Shown: piece after piece, positions 1 to 8,100 of the stretch
Layout: each line of letters starts with the position of its first letter
How positions within the stretch are numbered: the first letter of the stretch is position 1
Origin: Pseudomonadota bacterium
GTDB lineage: Bacteria; Verrucomicrobiota; Verrucomicrobiia; Chthoniobacterales; UBA6821
Assembly: GCA_009928265.1 (NCBI GenBank)
Contig: RFPR01000064.1
Coordinates: 1 to 11,033 of the forward strand
DNA length: 11,033 bases
Direction of reading: 5' to 3'
Position numbers and translations under genes: made by a program
Notes under the pieces: model-generated
Databases searched by the model: none
Told to the model about the DNA's origin: nothing
The model's input: the letters and a program-made list of their open reading frames with translations, nothing else

Positions 1-44
1 CGCAAAACTTGAAAACCGATTCCGTTCAATCCTCATCCGCCGGA

Positions 45-63
45 TGTTTGGCTCGACCAAACA
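45..63. repeat. Perfect 7-bp inverted repeat (hairpin)
   Basis: TGTTTGG at 45-51 is the exact reverse complement of CCAAACA at 57-63, around the five-base loop CTCGA. An alternative hairpin, CATCC at 34-38 with GGATG at 42-46, overlaps it and would compete. GCAAAAC (2-8) and GTTTTGC (68-74) could close an outer stem around both. No T-tract follows on either strand, so this is not a standard intrinsic terminator. It may be part of a structured element whose other half lies left of the window. Confidence 0.5.
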
Positions 64-254
64 ACGGGTTTTGCCACCTAACCACGCCTTAACTTAAAAC
101 CGCCCTCAGGAGCTTTTTTCCCAACTTGTCCACATGCCCCACCCTCCAAATCCCCGCGAGACCCGCAACAATTTTACCCCAAACGGCTCATTGCCCATAT
201 TTTACAATAGGCGCAGGGATTTCGGATGCCGGACACGGCTTATGTCTTCCCTGC

Positions 255-357
255 AAGGTTTGGAAGTTTGGATGCCGCGCAAGGCGCGCGAGAGAAGGCG
301 TAGTAGACCTACGCCGACCGAGCGGCAACACCGTGCGGCGCCAAAATCCCAAACCTT
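255..357. repeat. Imperfect palindrome, possible dispersed intergenic repeat
   Basis: The outer arms 255-271 and 341-357 are reverse complements at 15 of 17 positions, including a perfect nine-base end (AAGGTTTGG against CCAAACCTT). The centre is a perfect seven-pair hairpin: GGCGTAG at 297-303, loop TAGAC, CTACGCC at 309-315. Between them are GC-rich, partly pairing segments. The whole could fold into one long interrupted stem-loop of about 103 bases. It ends four bases before the stop codon of rho. The form resembles REP/MITE-like intergenic palindromes, but I see only one copy and no clear target-site duplication, so that identity is an inference. Confidence 0.5.
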
Positions 358-361
358 AAAA

Positions 362-1768
362 TTATCCGGGGATGTTTTTGAGAAGTTCCGAGTTCGTCGG
401 ATACCGACGGATAAAGAACAGAAGCCTCTCGATCGCCTCGATCGGTTTGTGACCGGCGAGGCCGCGGCGGATGATATTGATCTTGTGCATGTCCTCGGGA
501 GTGAGGAGCAGTTCCTCGCGGCGTGTGCCGGAGAGGAATATATCGACGGCGGGGTAGATGCGCTGGTCGCTGATCTTGCGGTCGAGGACGAGCTCCATGT
601 TGCCGGTACCCTTGAACTCCTGGAAGATCAGGTCGTCCATGCGGCTGTTGGTCTCGATGAGCGCTGTCGCCATGATCGTGAGGGATCCGGCCTCCTCGGT
701 ATTGCGGGCGGAGGCGAAGAGCTTGCGCGGGATCTCCATGGCACGTGAGTCCATACCGCCGCTCATGGTGCGGCCGCCGCCGCCCTGCGCGTTATTGAAG
801 GCGCGGCCGATGCGGGTAAGCGAATCCATAAGGACGAAGACATCCTTACCCTGCTCGACGAGACGCTTGGCGCGGTCGATGGCAATCTGGGCGATGCGGG
901 TGTGGCTGCGGAGATCGCTGTCGTTGGAGCTGGCGTAGAGTTCGGCCTGCGGCACGGTGCGCTTGATCTCGGTGACCTCCTCGGGACGCTCGTCCACGAG
1001 CAGGATGATAAGCTTCATCTCGGGGTGGTTCTTTACCACGGCATCCGCGATGTGCTGCAGCAGGGTAGTCTTGCCGGTGCGGGGAGGCGCGACAATGAGT
1101 CCGCGCTGCCCCTTGCCAACGGGGGTCATGAGATCGATAACGCGGGTGGTGAAGCGCTCGGGGACCGTTTCGAGCTTGATCCGCTTATTCGGGCTGATGG
1201 TGGTCAACTCCTCGAAGAGCGGAATATTCACGTACTTCGCGGGATCCTCTCCCTCGATCTCCGTAGCGCGGAAGAGCTGGAGTCCACGGGGCCCACGGCG
1301 CGTCTCACCCTTGATTAAAACGCCATCTCGTAGATTGTGCTGACGGATTACCTCGGGGGTGATGAAGATATCGTTCTGAGTTGCGGCGTAGGCGCGCTTG
1401 GCCTCACGAAGGAAGCCAAATCCTTTACCCGAGACCTCGACCACGCCCTCGGCGTATGTCGGCTCGGGCGGCGGTCCATCTTGGACGGGTGCCTCGGCTC
1501 CATTGGCAGGAGCTGGATCATTGAATTCGTCGGGGCCTGGGCCGTTCTGGTCACCCGACTGCTGCTCTCCGCCGCGGTCATCACGACGATTGCGGAAAGG
1601 CCGACGGCCGCGCTGGAAGCGGCCTCCACCCCGGCGATTGTTGCCGCCGCGGCGGCCGCCTCCCTGCTGGGAGGAGTTTTCCTGGGAAGAGGACCCCTCG
1701 GAAGCTCCCCCTTGGGAGGGAGCCGGGGCTTGAGAATCGGGTGATGGGGACTGGGGTTCGTCGCTCAT
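362..1768 (-). CDS. rho: Transcription termination factor Rho
   Basis: Rho is the hexameric RNA-dependent ATPase and helicase that ends transcription of untranslated RNA. The 468-residue product has a disordered N-terminus (residues 1-103) rich in Ser, Gln, Gly and Arg with several RGG-like runs, then the cold-shock RNA-binding domain (about 105-172, with GFGFLR at 116-121). The ATPase core follows: Walker A APPRTGKT (227-234), DERPEEV (259-265), Walker B VLMDS ending in D315, Q-loop GGRTMSGG (331-338), R-loop EFKGTGN (384-390) and the arginine finger in SGTR (R416). The start is fixed: an in-frame TAA lies nine bases upstream of the ATG. This also means that the helical N-terminal domain of E. 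coli Rho is absent. The extra length over E. coli Rho (419 residues) is the disordered tail. No Shine-Dalgarno precedes the ATG. It appears to be a single-gene unit. Confidence 0.97.
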   Translation of the reverse strand: MSDEPQSPSPDSQAPAPSQGGASEGSSSQENSSQQGGGRRGGNNRRGGGRFQRGRRPFRNRRDDRGGEQQSGDQNGPGPDEFNDPAPANGAEAPVQDGPPPEPTYAEGVVEVSGKGFGFLREAKRAYAATQNDIFITPEVIRQHNLRDGVLIKGETRRGPRGLQLFRATEIEGEDPAKYVNIPLFEELTTISPNKRIKLETVPERFTTRVIDLMTPVGKGQRGLIVAPPRTGKTTLLQHIADAVVKNHPEMKLIILLVDERPEEVTEIKRTVPQAELYASSNDSDLRSHTRIAQIAIDRAKRLVEQGKDVFVLMDSLTRIGRAFNNAQGGGGRTMSGGMDSRAMEIPRKLFASARNTEEAGSLTIMATALIETNSRMDDLIFQEFKGTGNMELVLDRKISDQRIYPAVDIFLSGTRREELLLTPEDMHKINIIRRGLAGHKPIEAIERLLFFIRRYPTNSELLKNIPG

Positions 1769-1776
1769 GGAAATTT

Positions 1777-2115
1777 AGGGTGGGTGATAGGGAGAAGGCT
1801 GTGGTCAGTTGGATTGGAAGTGATTGCGGCTGAAAAGGATACTCTTGGGTAAAAGGACTCCAATGCCGCAGAAGATGGCGTGTAGACCGATCGGTGAGCA
1901 CCGGATGATGCCGGTATTCCGTCGGGCTGACGGCCAATTCCCTGTTGGAATGGATGACTGCTGAAATTCGTTGGGGTTGGTGGATCTCGGAAACCAAACA
2001 ACCGGGGTTACTTCAACTCACCGGCAACCGTGTGGGGAGAGATCCTGAAAGACCAAAACGTGAGATGAGCAAATCACACGGCCGCTTGATGTCAACCAGC
2101 TTTTTTTATCCATCC
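1777..2115. other. Intergenic region between rho and the hydrolase gene
   Basis: This stretch of about 340 bases separates two minus-strand genes. Apart from the candidate rho promoter I see no gene, RNA or strong repeat. Open frames across it give Pro/Ser/Arg-rich translations without a recognisable domain. An oligo-T run at 2100-2107 on the plus strand is preceded by no stable stem. The end of the hydrolase gene therefore has no visible intrinsic terminator, and Rho-dependent termination or readthrough toward rho is possible. Confidence 0.5.
1836..1863 (-). promoter_or_regulatory. Candidate sigma-70 promoter for rho
   Basis: Read on the minus strand, TTGGAG (1863-1858) and TATCCT (1841-1836) are separated by 16 bases and lie about 70 bases upstream of the rho start codon. 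Both hexamers are partial matches to the consensus. The call rests only on this pattern and on its position. Confidence 0.3.
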
Positions 2116-2796
2116 TCAAAACGTCACCGTTTCCCCGATTCCAGGCAGATGAAGCCGAGCCCCCTTGAGTTCGAAGGCCTGCTTCGCGGCCTCCCGATCG
2201 ATAGTGATGGGTGGGAAGGTGTTGTAATGGACACCCAGCACCTCCCGGCAACCGAGCCATTCCGCAGCCGTTGCTGCATCCCTGGCCCCCATCGTGAAAT
2301 GATCCCCGATGCAAAGTGCGGCGAATTTCAGGGGCCCTGCTGCGGCGATGAGTTCCATGTCGCAGGTCAGCGCGGTATCGCCGCTGTAGTAAAAGGCTCC
2401 CTCGGCCGTTTCCACTCGGAATCCCCCGGGCTGCCCTCCATAGGAACCGTCGGGTAGGCTACTCGAGTGGATGGCGGTGGTGAAGGTAACTCGCCCGAAC
2501 TCCAGGTTGCAGGAGCCGCCGGAATTCATATGAATCCTGTTCTCGATTCCCTTGTTTCCAAACCATTCCACCACCTCGTAGCCAGCGATAATTGTGGCGC
2601 CGGACGCCCGGGCGATCGTCTCGACATCGGATACATGGTCGAAATGACCGTGCGAAAGCAGGATAAAGTCGGGTTTGAGCGAGGCGATATCGACCGAAGC
2701 GGCCAGTGGGTTCGGCGTGATGAAGGGGTCGAAGAGCAGCGTCTTCCCCGCCGTTTCCACCGCAAAGCAAGAGTGTCCGTAGTAGGTGACCTTCAT
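2116..2796 (-). CDS. UPF0173-family metal-dependent hydrolase (metallo-beta-lactamase fold)
   Basis: The 226-residue protein matches the YtkL/UPF0173 type of metallo-beta-lactamase-fold hydrolases in length and motifs. Its start, MKVTYYGHSCF, is typical of the family. Likely metal ligands are visible: HGHFDH at 49-54 (the HxHxDH motif), H110, D140 in SGDTAL, and later H166 in IGDHF and H190 in GVHYNTFP. The substrate is unknown for most members. No signal peptide is seen, so it is probably cytosolic. I chose the ATG at 2796 rather than in-frame starts further upstream because GGAAGG lies nine bases before it and the family begins at this point. A second ATG at 2805 directly abuts the GGAAGG and would add three residues. 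The gene diverges from malQ across a gap of 119 bases. Nothing in the context reveals its substrate. Confidence 0.92.
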   Translation of the reverse strand: MKVTYYGHSCFAVETAGKTLLFDPFITPNPLAASVDIASLKPDFILLSHGHFDHVSDVETIARASGATIIAGYEVVEWFGNKGIENRIHMNSGGSCNLEFGRVTFTTAIHSSSLPDGSYGGQPGGFRVETAEGAFYYSGDTALTCDMELIAAAGPLKFAALCIGDHFTMGARDAATAAEWLGCREVLGVHYNTFPPITIDREAAKQAFELKGARLHLPGIGETVTF

Positions 2797-2811
2797 GGAA
2801 GGCATCCTTCC
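2797..2811 (-). promoter_or_regulatory. Ribosome-binding site inside a perfect hairpin
   Basis: On the minus-strand mRNA, GGAAGG (2811-2806), ATG (2805-2803) and CCTTCC (2802-2797) directly precede the start codon at 2796. GGAAGG is the best Shine-Dalgarno candidate of the hydrolase gene, and it pairs perfectly with CCTTCC, six pairs with a three-base loop. If it forms, the hairpin would mask the ribosome-binding site. The sequence and pairing are direct observations; a regulatory role is inference. Confidence 0.45.
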
Positions 2812-2905
2812 CGATCGCACCCCCCTTCGCCAAGGGTGAAAAATTGATGGAAATCCCTCCGCTCCATCCTTGCACCCCCGACAACCCGACCCCACTCTGG
2901 AGATC

Positions 2906-2909
2906 AGGA
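2906..2909 (+). promoter_or_regulatory. Shine-Dalgarno sequence deciding the malQ start
   Basis: AGGA at 2906-2909 lies six bases before the ATG at 2916, with a further GGAGA at 2899-2903. The reading frame is open back to an ATG at 2844, but that start would add 24 Pro-rich residues that precede the conserved GH77 beginning. The 2916 start is therefore preferred. Confidence 0.6.
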
Positions 2910-2915
2910 CTGACC

Positions 2916-4622
2916 ATGATCATCGACCCGGAAAAGAAAATTGCAGGTCTTCTCGTCCCTCTCTTCGCGGTGCGGGGACGGCACGACTTGGGGGTGGGCG
3001 ACACCGAGGCGCTCTCCGAGGCAGTGGAGTGGGCGGTCGGTAACGGCTTCGGCGCCGTGCAGATCCTTCCCTTCAACGAAACTGGCGGCGATCACAGCCC
3101 CTACAATGTCCTGAGCGCCTTCGCGATCGATCCCTCGACAATCACGACACACCCCTCGTGGCTTCCCGACCTAACCCCTTCGGAATATCGCAGAATCACC
3201 GAAAAGTCCGATCTGAGGGCTCTCCGCGCTGGCCCCGTGGACTACACCGGGGTGAAAGCCCTGAAGCGGGAACTTCTGGAATCCGCATGGAAACGTTTCC
3301 GGTCAGGCGATGGACGCGGCGGACGGGCAAAGCGGTTCACCCATTTCCTGGAACAGCACTCCGCCTGGCTCCCCGACTACACTCTCTACAGGGTCCTGCT
3401 GGAGAGGAACGGTCTCGTTGAGGATCCCTCGTTGTGGCCCTCAGGCCGGCGGAACGCCGCCGAGGCTCGCGCTTGGTTGGCGGGACTTCCCGCCACGGAA
3501 CGCGCCGCGGTCGAGGAAAGCCGCCTCTTCTTTGCCTACGTCCAGTGGATCGCTTTTTCACAATGGTCCGCTGTCGCCGACCTCGCGGAAGTCCTCGGCA
3601 TCGCGCTCATCGGTGATGTCCCCGTTGGCGTGGCCGCCGGCGGGGCCGATGTCTTTGCCTGTCCCGGGGAATTTGACTCGGAGCGCTCCTGTGGGGCTCC
3701 CCCTGAGAAGGTCTTCAAATCTGATCCTTTTACCGAGCAGTGGGGTCAGAACTGGGGCTTCCCCCTCTACCGCTGGGACGTCATGGCCCGGAACAATTTC
3801 CTCTGGTGGCGCCGTCGCCTGCGCCTGCTCCGCTCGGTATTTCACCTCCTGCGGGTCGACCACGCGCTCGGATTCTTTCGCATCTACAGCTTCCCATGGC
3901 CACCGCAGCGTAATGCCGAGTTTACAAACCTCTCCGAGGAGGCCGCGAGAGAACAGACGGGCGGCAGACTGCCCGGATTCGTAGAGCACGATGACTCGAC
4001 CCCGGAGCACAGGGATGCCAACAAACGCCACGGCGAGGTGCTACTTGGGATCCTTGATTCCGAACTCGGACCCCACCGCTTGATTGCCGAGGATCTCGGC
4101 GAGGTCGCCCCCTATGTCCGCCCCGTGATGGCAGGGATGGGCCTGCCCGGATTCAAGATACCTATGTGGGAGCGCCTTTCCGACGGCTCGATCCAACCAG
4201 GCGCCGACTACACCCGCATCTCCGTGGCCACCTATGCCACCCACGACCACGCCCCCCTCAAGACCCAGTGGCGGGAATGGCAGGAGGGGGTGACGCGAGG
4301 AGGGGCCGAAGGCGTGGGATGCCGCAGGATTCTCTCCGAGCTTTTGACCTATGCCGGGAGGCCTGATCTCGACCCGATGACACCGTTTGACGGGGAGGTT
4401 CACGTTGCCCTGCTCGGCGGGTTGCTTCGCTGCAACTCCTGGATCGTGATCCCGATGATCACCGACCTTTTCGGAACGGAACAGCGCTTCAATGTCCCCG
4501 GTGCCGTGGGTTCGGCCAACTGGACTGCCCGGATCGAGGATCCGGTCGGCGAGTGGACAACCCGCCACGCCCCCCTGCTTGCTAGATGGCGTAACACAGT
4601 GCAGTCCTCGGGACGCGCCTGA
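2916..4622 (+). CDS. malQ: 4-alpha-glucanotransferase (amylomaltase), GH77
   Basis: MalQ transfers alpha-1,4-glucan segments between maltodextrins and releases glucose, in cytosolic maltodextrin and glycogen turnover. The 568-residue product shows the GH77 hallmarks. N-terminal segments are IAGLLVPLFAVRG and LPFNETGGDHSPYN. The barrel carries IGDVPVGVAAGGADVF. The catalytic nucleophile is D315 in LRVDHALGFFRIY, the acid/base is E392 in IAEDLGEVAPYV, and the transition-state-stabilising aspartate is D444 in ATYATHDHAPL. Length is closer to the compact amylomaltases (about 500 residues) than to E. coli MalQ (694). The C-terminus has the usual small-domain end (FGTEQRFNVPG, then NWTARIEDP). All three catalytic residues are intact. 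No other glycogen or maltose genes are in the window, so the wider pathway cannot be seen. It diverges from the hydrolase gene and is followed, after 114 bases, by the HU/IHF gene. Confidence 0.95.
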   Translation: MIIDPEKKIAGLLVPLFAVRGRHDLGVGDTEALSEAVEWAVGNGFGAVQILPFNETGGDHSPYNVLSAFAIDPSTITTHPSWLPDLTPSEYRRITEKSDLRALRAGPVDYTGVKALKRELLESAWKRFRSGDGRGGRAKRFTHFLEQHSAWLPDYTLYRVLLERNGLVEDPSLWPSGRRNAAEARAWLAGLPATERAAVEESRLFFAYVQWIAFSQWSAVADLAEVLGIALIGDVPVGVAAGGADVFACPGEFDSERSCGAPPEKVFKSDPFTEQWGQNWGFPLYRWDVMARNNFLWWRRRLRLLRSVFHLLRVDHALGFFRIYSFPWPPQRNAEFTNLSEEAAREQTGGRLPGFVEHDDSTPEHRDANKRHGEVLLGILDSELGPHRLIAEDLGEVAPYVRPVMAGMGLPGFKIPMWERLSDGSIQPGADYTRISVATYATHDHAPLKTQWREWQEGVTRGGAEGVGCRRILSELLTYAGRPDLDPMTPFDGEVHVALLGGLLRCNSWIVIPMITDLFGTEQRFNVPGAVGSANWTARIEDPVGEWTTRHAPLLARWRNTVQSSGRA

Positions 4623-4652
4623 TTTCGCGGGCTTTTCTTTCCTTCAGAGAGC

Positions 4653-4681
4653 TTGCAGGGTGAGTGCTTTCTGTGTAGGAC
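4653..4681 (+). promoter_or_regulatory. Candidate promoter for the HU/IHF-uvrA pair
   Basis: TTGCAG (4653-4658) and TAGGAC (4676-4681) are separated by exactly 17 bases. TGTG precedes the second hexamer, which could act as an extended -10 element. The -35 matches the consensus well but the -10 only about half. The position, about 55 bases upstream of the HU start codon and after the malQ stop, suits a promoter that drives the HU gene and uvrA. Confidence 0.3.
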
Positions 4682-4736
4682 ATCTTCTTGGTCTGGCCCC
4701 CGACAGAACTTTTCTTCACCCTTTCACCTTTTCATC

Positions 4737-5069
4737 ATGGCCAACCTGACCAAACGCGACCTCGTCGTTGCCATCAGCAACGAGACCGGACTCATCCAGA
4801 GCGATGTCTTCAATGTCATCCAACGCACGCTCGACCACATCACTGATGCCCTCGCCAAGGGAGACGGCGTGGAGCTTCGTAACTTCGGAGTGTTTGAGGT
4901 ACGCCTGACTCGTTCCCGGGTCGGCCGGAACCCTAACCAACCAGACGTCGACGTGCCGATCCCTTCGCGTGCCACGGTGAAGTTCAAGGCCGGCAAGGTA
5001 ATGCGCCAGCGCGTTCTCCTGCGAACAGAGGATCTCAAGAGCTCGGGTGGCAACGGGAATACCCCGTAA
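4737..5069 (+). CDS. HU/IHF-family DNA-binding protein
   Basis: HU/IHF proteins are small dimeric nucleoid proteins that bend DNA. The 110-residue product begins MANLTKRDLV and follows the family pattern: an N-terminal alpha-helical pair (about 1-42), FGVFEV at 50-55, the DNA-intercalating beta-arm with the GRNP signature at 63-66, and a C-terminal VKFKAGKVMRQRV. It is about 10-20 residues longer than typical HU because of a polar tail (KSSGGNGNTP). The sequence does not let me decide between HU and IHF subunits. The ATG at 4737 matches the family start. The leader before it is pyrimidine-rich with no Shine-Dalgarno. It is 39 bases from uvrA and in the same reading frame, separated by a single TAA, so the two are probably co-transcribed. 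HU-type proteins could help shape damaged DNA for repair, but a functional link to UvrA here is inference. Confidence 0.93.
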   Translation: MANLTKRDLVVAISNETGLIQSDVFNVIQRTLDHITDALAKGDGVELRNFGVFEVRLTRSRVGRNPNQPDVDVPIPSRATVKFKAGKVMRQRVLLRTEDLKSSGGNGNTP

Positions 5070-5108
5070 GTTACGCCGAATATACCTCCCCTCCCCCCTT
5101 CCAGATCG

Positions 5109-8100
5109 GTGCCCGACCAGAACAGGATACGCCTTCGCGGCGTCACGCAGAATAACCTCAAGGGCATCGACCTCGACCTTCCCACAGGGTCTCTCATCGT
5201 CCTCACAGGCCCCAGTGGGTCGGGTAAGTCGAGTCTCGCCTTTGATACGATCTATGCCGAGGGGCAACGTCGCTACGTCGAGACGTTCAGCCCCTACACA
5301 AGGCAGTTCCTCGACCGCATGGACAAGCCGCAGGCGGAGTCCATTGAGGGAATTCCCCCCGCGATCGCCATCGAGCAGAGCAACAGCGTCAAGACCACCC
5401 GCTCGACAGTCGGCACGATCACTGAGATCAACGACTACTTGAAGCTGCTCATGGCCCGCGCGGCGAAGGCCACATGCCCGGGATGCGGCCGCCATGTCTC
5501 GCCAGAGTCCTCGGAATCGGTTGTCTCCTCTCTGGTCTCCTCGCTCACGGGACGCCGTCTGCTCGTCACCTTCCCCGTCCCCACGCGGCCCGAACCGGAA
5601 GAAGAGGGTGCTCCTCCTACCAAGATCCCGGAACCCCCTGATTTCCTGAACTTCCTGCGCGAGCAGGGCTATCTTCGCATCTGGATCAATGGTGCGATCG
5701 TCAGGACTGACGAGGCTCCTACCATCGCCGCGCTTCCGACCATCGTCTCCGTGATCCAGGACCGACTCGAGATTGGCGAGGCGGAGCGAGGGCGTCTCAC
5801 CGAGGCGGTCGAAACGTCCCTGCGACTCGGCAAGGGGAAGATTACCCTGGTCGATCCCGAGTCTGGGGAGAGCTTTCCCCATTCCTCCGGGTGGCATTGC
5901 CCTCATTGCGACCTCGATATCCGCCCACCGGCCCCCGGTCTCTTCAGCTTCAACAACCCCCTTGGCGCTTGCCCCGACTGCCGAGGATTCGGTCGCGTTA
6001 TCGGCATTGACTACGACCGGGTTATGCCCGACCGCTCGCTCAGCATCGCCGGCGGGGTAGTCAAACCATTCCAGAGCGGCCAGTCACGTGAATGCCAGCG
6101 TGACCTCCTCAAGGCCTGCGCCGAGCACGACATCGACGTCCATCCTCCATTCGAGGAACTCCCTGAAAGCGACCAGAAATTCGTGATCGAGGGTGAGAGC
6201 GGAGCCGACATCACAGCCGAGGAACTCTGGGAGAACGACCGCTGGTACGGGATCGACGGCTTCTTCCGGTGGATGGAGCGGAAGACCTACAAGATGCACA
6301 TCCGCGTCTTCCTGAGCCGCTACCGTGCCTACAAGCCGTGCGTGACCTGTGGCGGCGGCCGCTTCCAACCCGACACGCTCAATTACCGGCTACCCCTTCC
6401 CTCGCGGACGATGACCCTGCCGGAAATTGCGGCCACCCCGGTGGCGGAACTGGCCGTCGCAATCGCGACACTCCCCGTCCCCGAGGGGGATGCAGGCACC
6501 CGGATGATTCTCGACCAGATCGTCTCACGCCTCGGCTACCTCGAGTCGGTCGGTCTCGGGTACCTCACGCTCGACCGCGCGACCCGCAGTCTCTCCGGCG
6601 GGGAAATCGAGCGTGTGAACCTGACCACCTGCCTCGGCGCCTCACTGGTGAATACCCTCTTCGTGATGGACGAACCGAGCGTCGGCCTCCATCCGCGCGA
6701 CGTCGGCAAGTTGCTCGAGATCATGCGGGCCCTGCGCGACAAGGGCAACACCCTGCTCGTCGTCGAGCACGAGGAGGAGGTCATCCGCTCCGCCGATCAT
6801 GTCGTCGACCTCGGCCCCGGACGCGGCGACCTTGGCGGCAGCCTTCTCTTCTCAGGACCCCTCTCTGAACTTCCCTCGGCCAAGGAGTCGCTCACGGCCG
6901 CCTACCTACGCGGTGATAAGTCGATTCCGATCCCGGCCAAACGCCGCAAGCCGAAGCGCTGGATCGACATCAAGGGGATCCGCCATCACAACCTCGACAA
7001 CCTCGACGTGCGCATCCCGCAGGGGGTTTTCTGCGGCATCACCGGCGTCTCGGGATCGGGGAAGAGTTCCCTTGTTCGCGACGTCCTCTACCGCAACCTC
7101 ACCTCGGCCGCTGCCGAGGAGGGAGAGGCCGCCGGCCGCTGCCGCTCGATCAAGGGAGGGGAGGAACTCAGCGACATCGTGCTGGTCGACCAATCCCCGC
7201 TCTCCAAAACCCCGCGCTCGACCCCAGCCGTCTACCTCGGGGTCTTTGACGGAATCCGAGAACTCTTTGGCCTTGAGGAGGATTCGATCGCAGCCGGACT
7301 CAGTCCCTCGGCTTTTTCGTTTAACTCAGGACAGGGCCGTTGCGACCGCTGCTCGGGACTTGGCTTTGAGAAGGTCGAGATGCAGTTCCTGAGTGACCTC
7401 TTCCTCCGCTGCCCGGAGTGCGAGGGAAAGCGCTACCAGGAGCGTGTCCTCGCCATCCGTCACCGGGGCAAATCGATCCACGACATCCTCGAAATGACCG
7501 CCTGCGAGGCGATCACCTTCTTCTCCGAGGGGCCGAAGGCCGAGTCGATCTGCGCTCCGCTTCGCCTGCTCGCCGAGGTCGGTCTCGACTACCTAAAGCT
7601 AGGTCAACCCCTGAATGTCCTCAGCGGCGGAGAATCTCAGCGCCTCAAGCTCGCCGCGCGGCTAGCCGGACAAGAGCCGGGGGGCGCGCTCCTGATCTTT
7701 GACGAACCGACCACTGGACTTCACATCGACGACGTGGCGATCCTGCTGAAGGCGTTCCGACGCCTTGTCGACGAGGGGAACAGCCTAGTCGTCATCGAGC
7801 ACAACCTCGATGTCATTAAATCAGCCGACTGGGTTATCGACATCGGACCTGAGGCGGGAAGCGGAGGAGGCAAACTCGTCGCCGCAGGCACTCCCGAGGA
7901 GATCGCCGCAGCAGCCGACTCCCACACCGGGCGCTACCTCGCCGAGGTCTTGGCTGGCAGGCCGCCGCTTCGTCTTGAGAAAGCCGATGCCGCTCCTGTT
8001 GCTTCCCCTGCCAAGGCGATTGAGATCCGGGGCGCCCGCGAGCACAATTTGAAGGACATCTCCCTCGACATCCCGCGCGACGAGATGGTCGTCGTCACCG

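Larger units (their letters stand above)
1..361. other. Gene-free region downstream of rho
   Basis: I find no credible coding region here. Short open frames exist, but they have low-complexity, Pro/Arg-rich translations and no recognisable domain, and the longest runs antisense into rho. The region holds a perfect hairpin at 45-63, a further nested inverted pair (GCAAAAC at 2-8 with GTTTTGC at 68-74) and an imperfect palindrome at 255-357. No clear hairpin-plus-T-tract terminator for rho is visible. A weak four-pair stem at about 97-109 on the minus strand followed by GGTTTT is the nearest candidate, and I do not call it. Confidence 0.6.

Noticed and set aside
126..134. TTGTCCACA, one mismatch from the DnaA box
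   Set aside because: There is one isolated site with no cluster, no AT-rich unwinding region and no dnaA or dnaN nearby.
191..208. TTGCCC and TACAAT as a promoter
   Set aside because: The spacing is only six bases, and no gene follows on that strand.
134..748. Plus-strand open frame of 204 codons antisense to the rho 3' end
   Set aside because: It overlaps a certain gene, has no recognisable domain, and antisense frames are common in GC-rich genes.
2100..2107. Run of T as a possible intrinsic terminator
   Set aside because: The run is on the plus strand, where no gene precedes it, and no stable GC-rich stem lies before it. For the minus-strand hydrolase gene it would be an A-run.
2844..2915. 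Longer malQ start at 2844
   Set aside because: The extra 24 residues are Pro-rich and precede the conserved beginning of the family, while the ATG at 2916 has a well-placed AGGA.
4716..5906. Minus-strand open frame of 396 codons opposite the HU gene and the start of uvrA
   Set aside because: It spans two well-supported genes on the other strand, and its translation is Arg/Gly/Asp-rich without family motifs. It is a codon-bias shadow.
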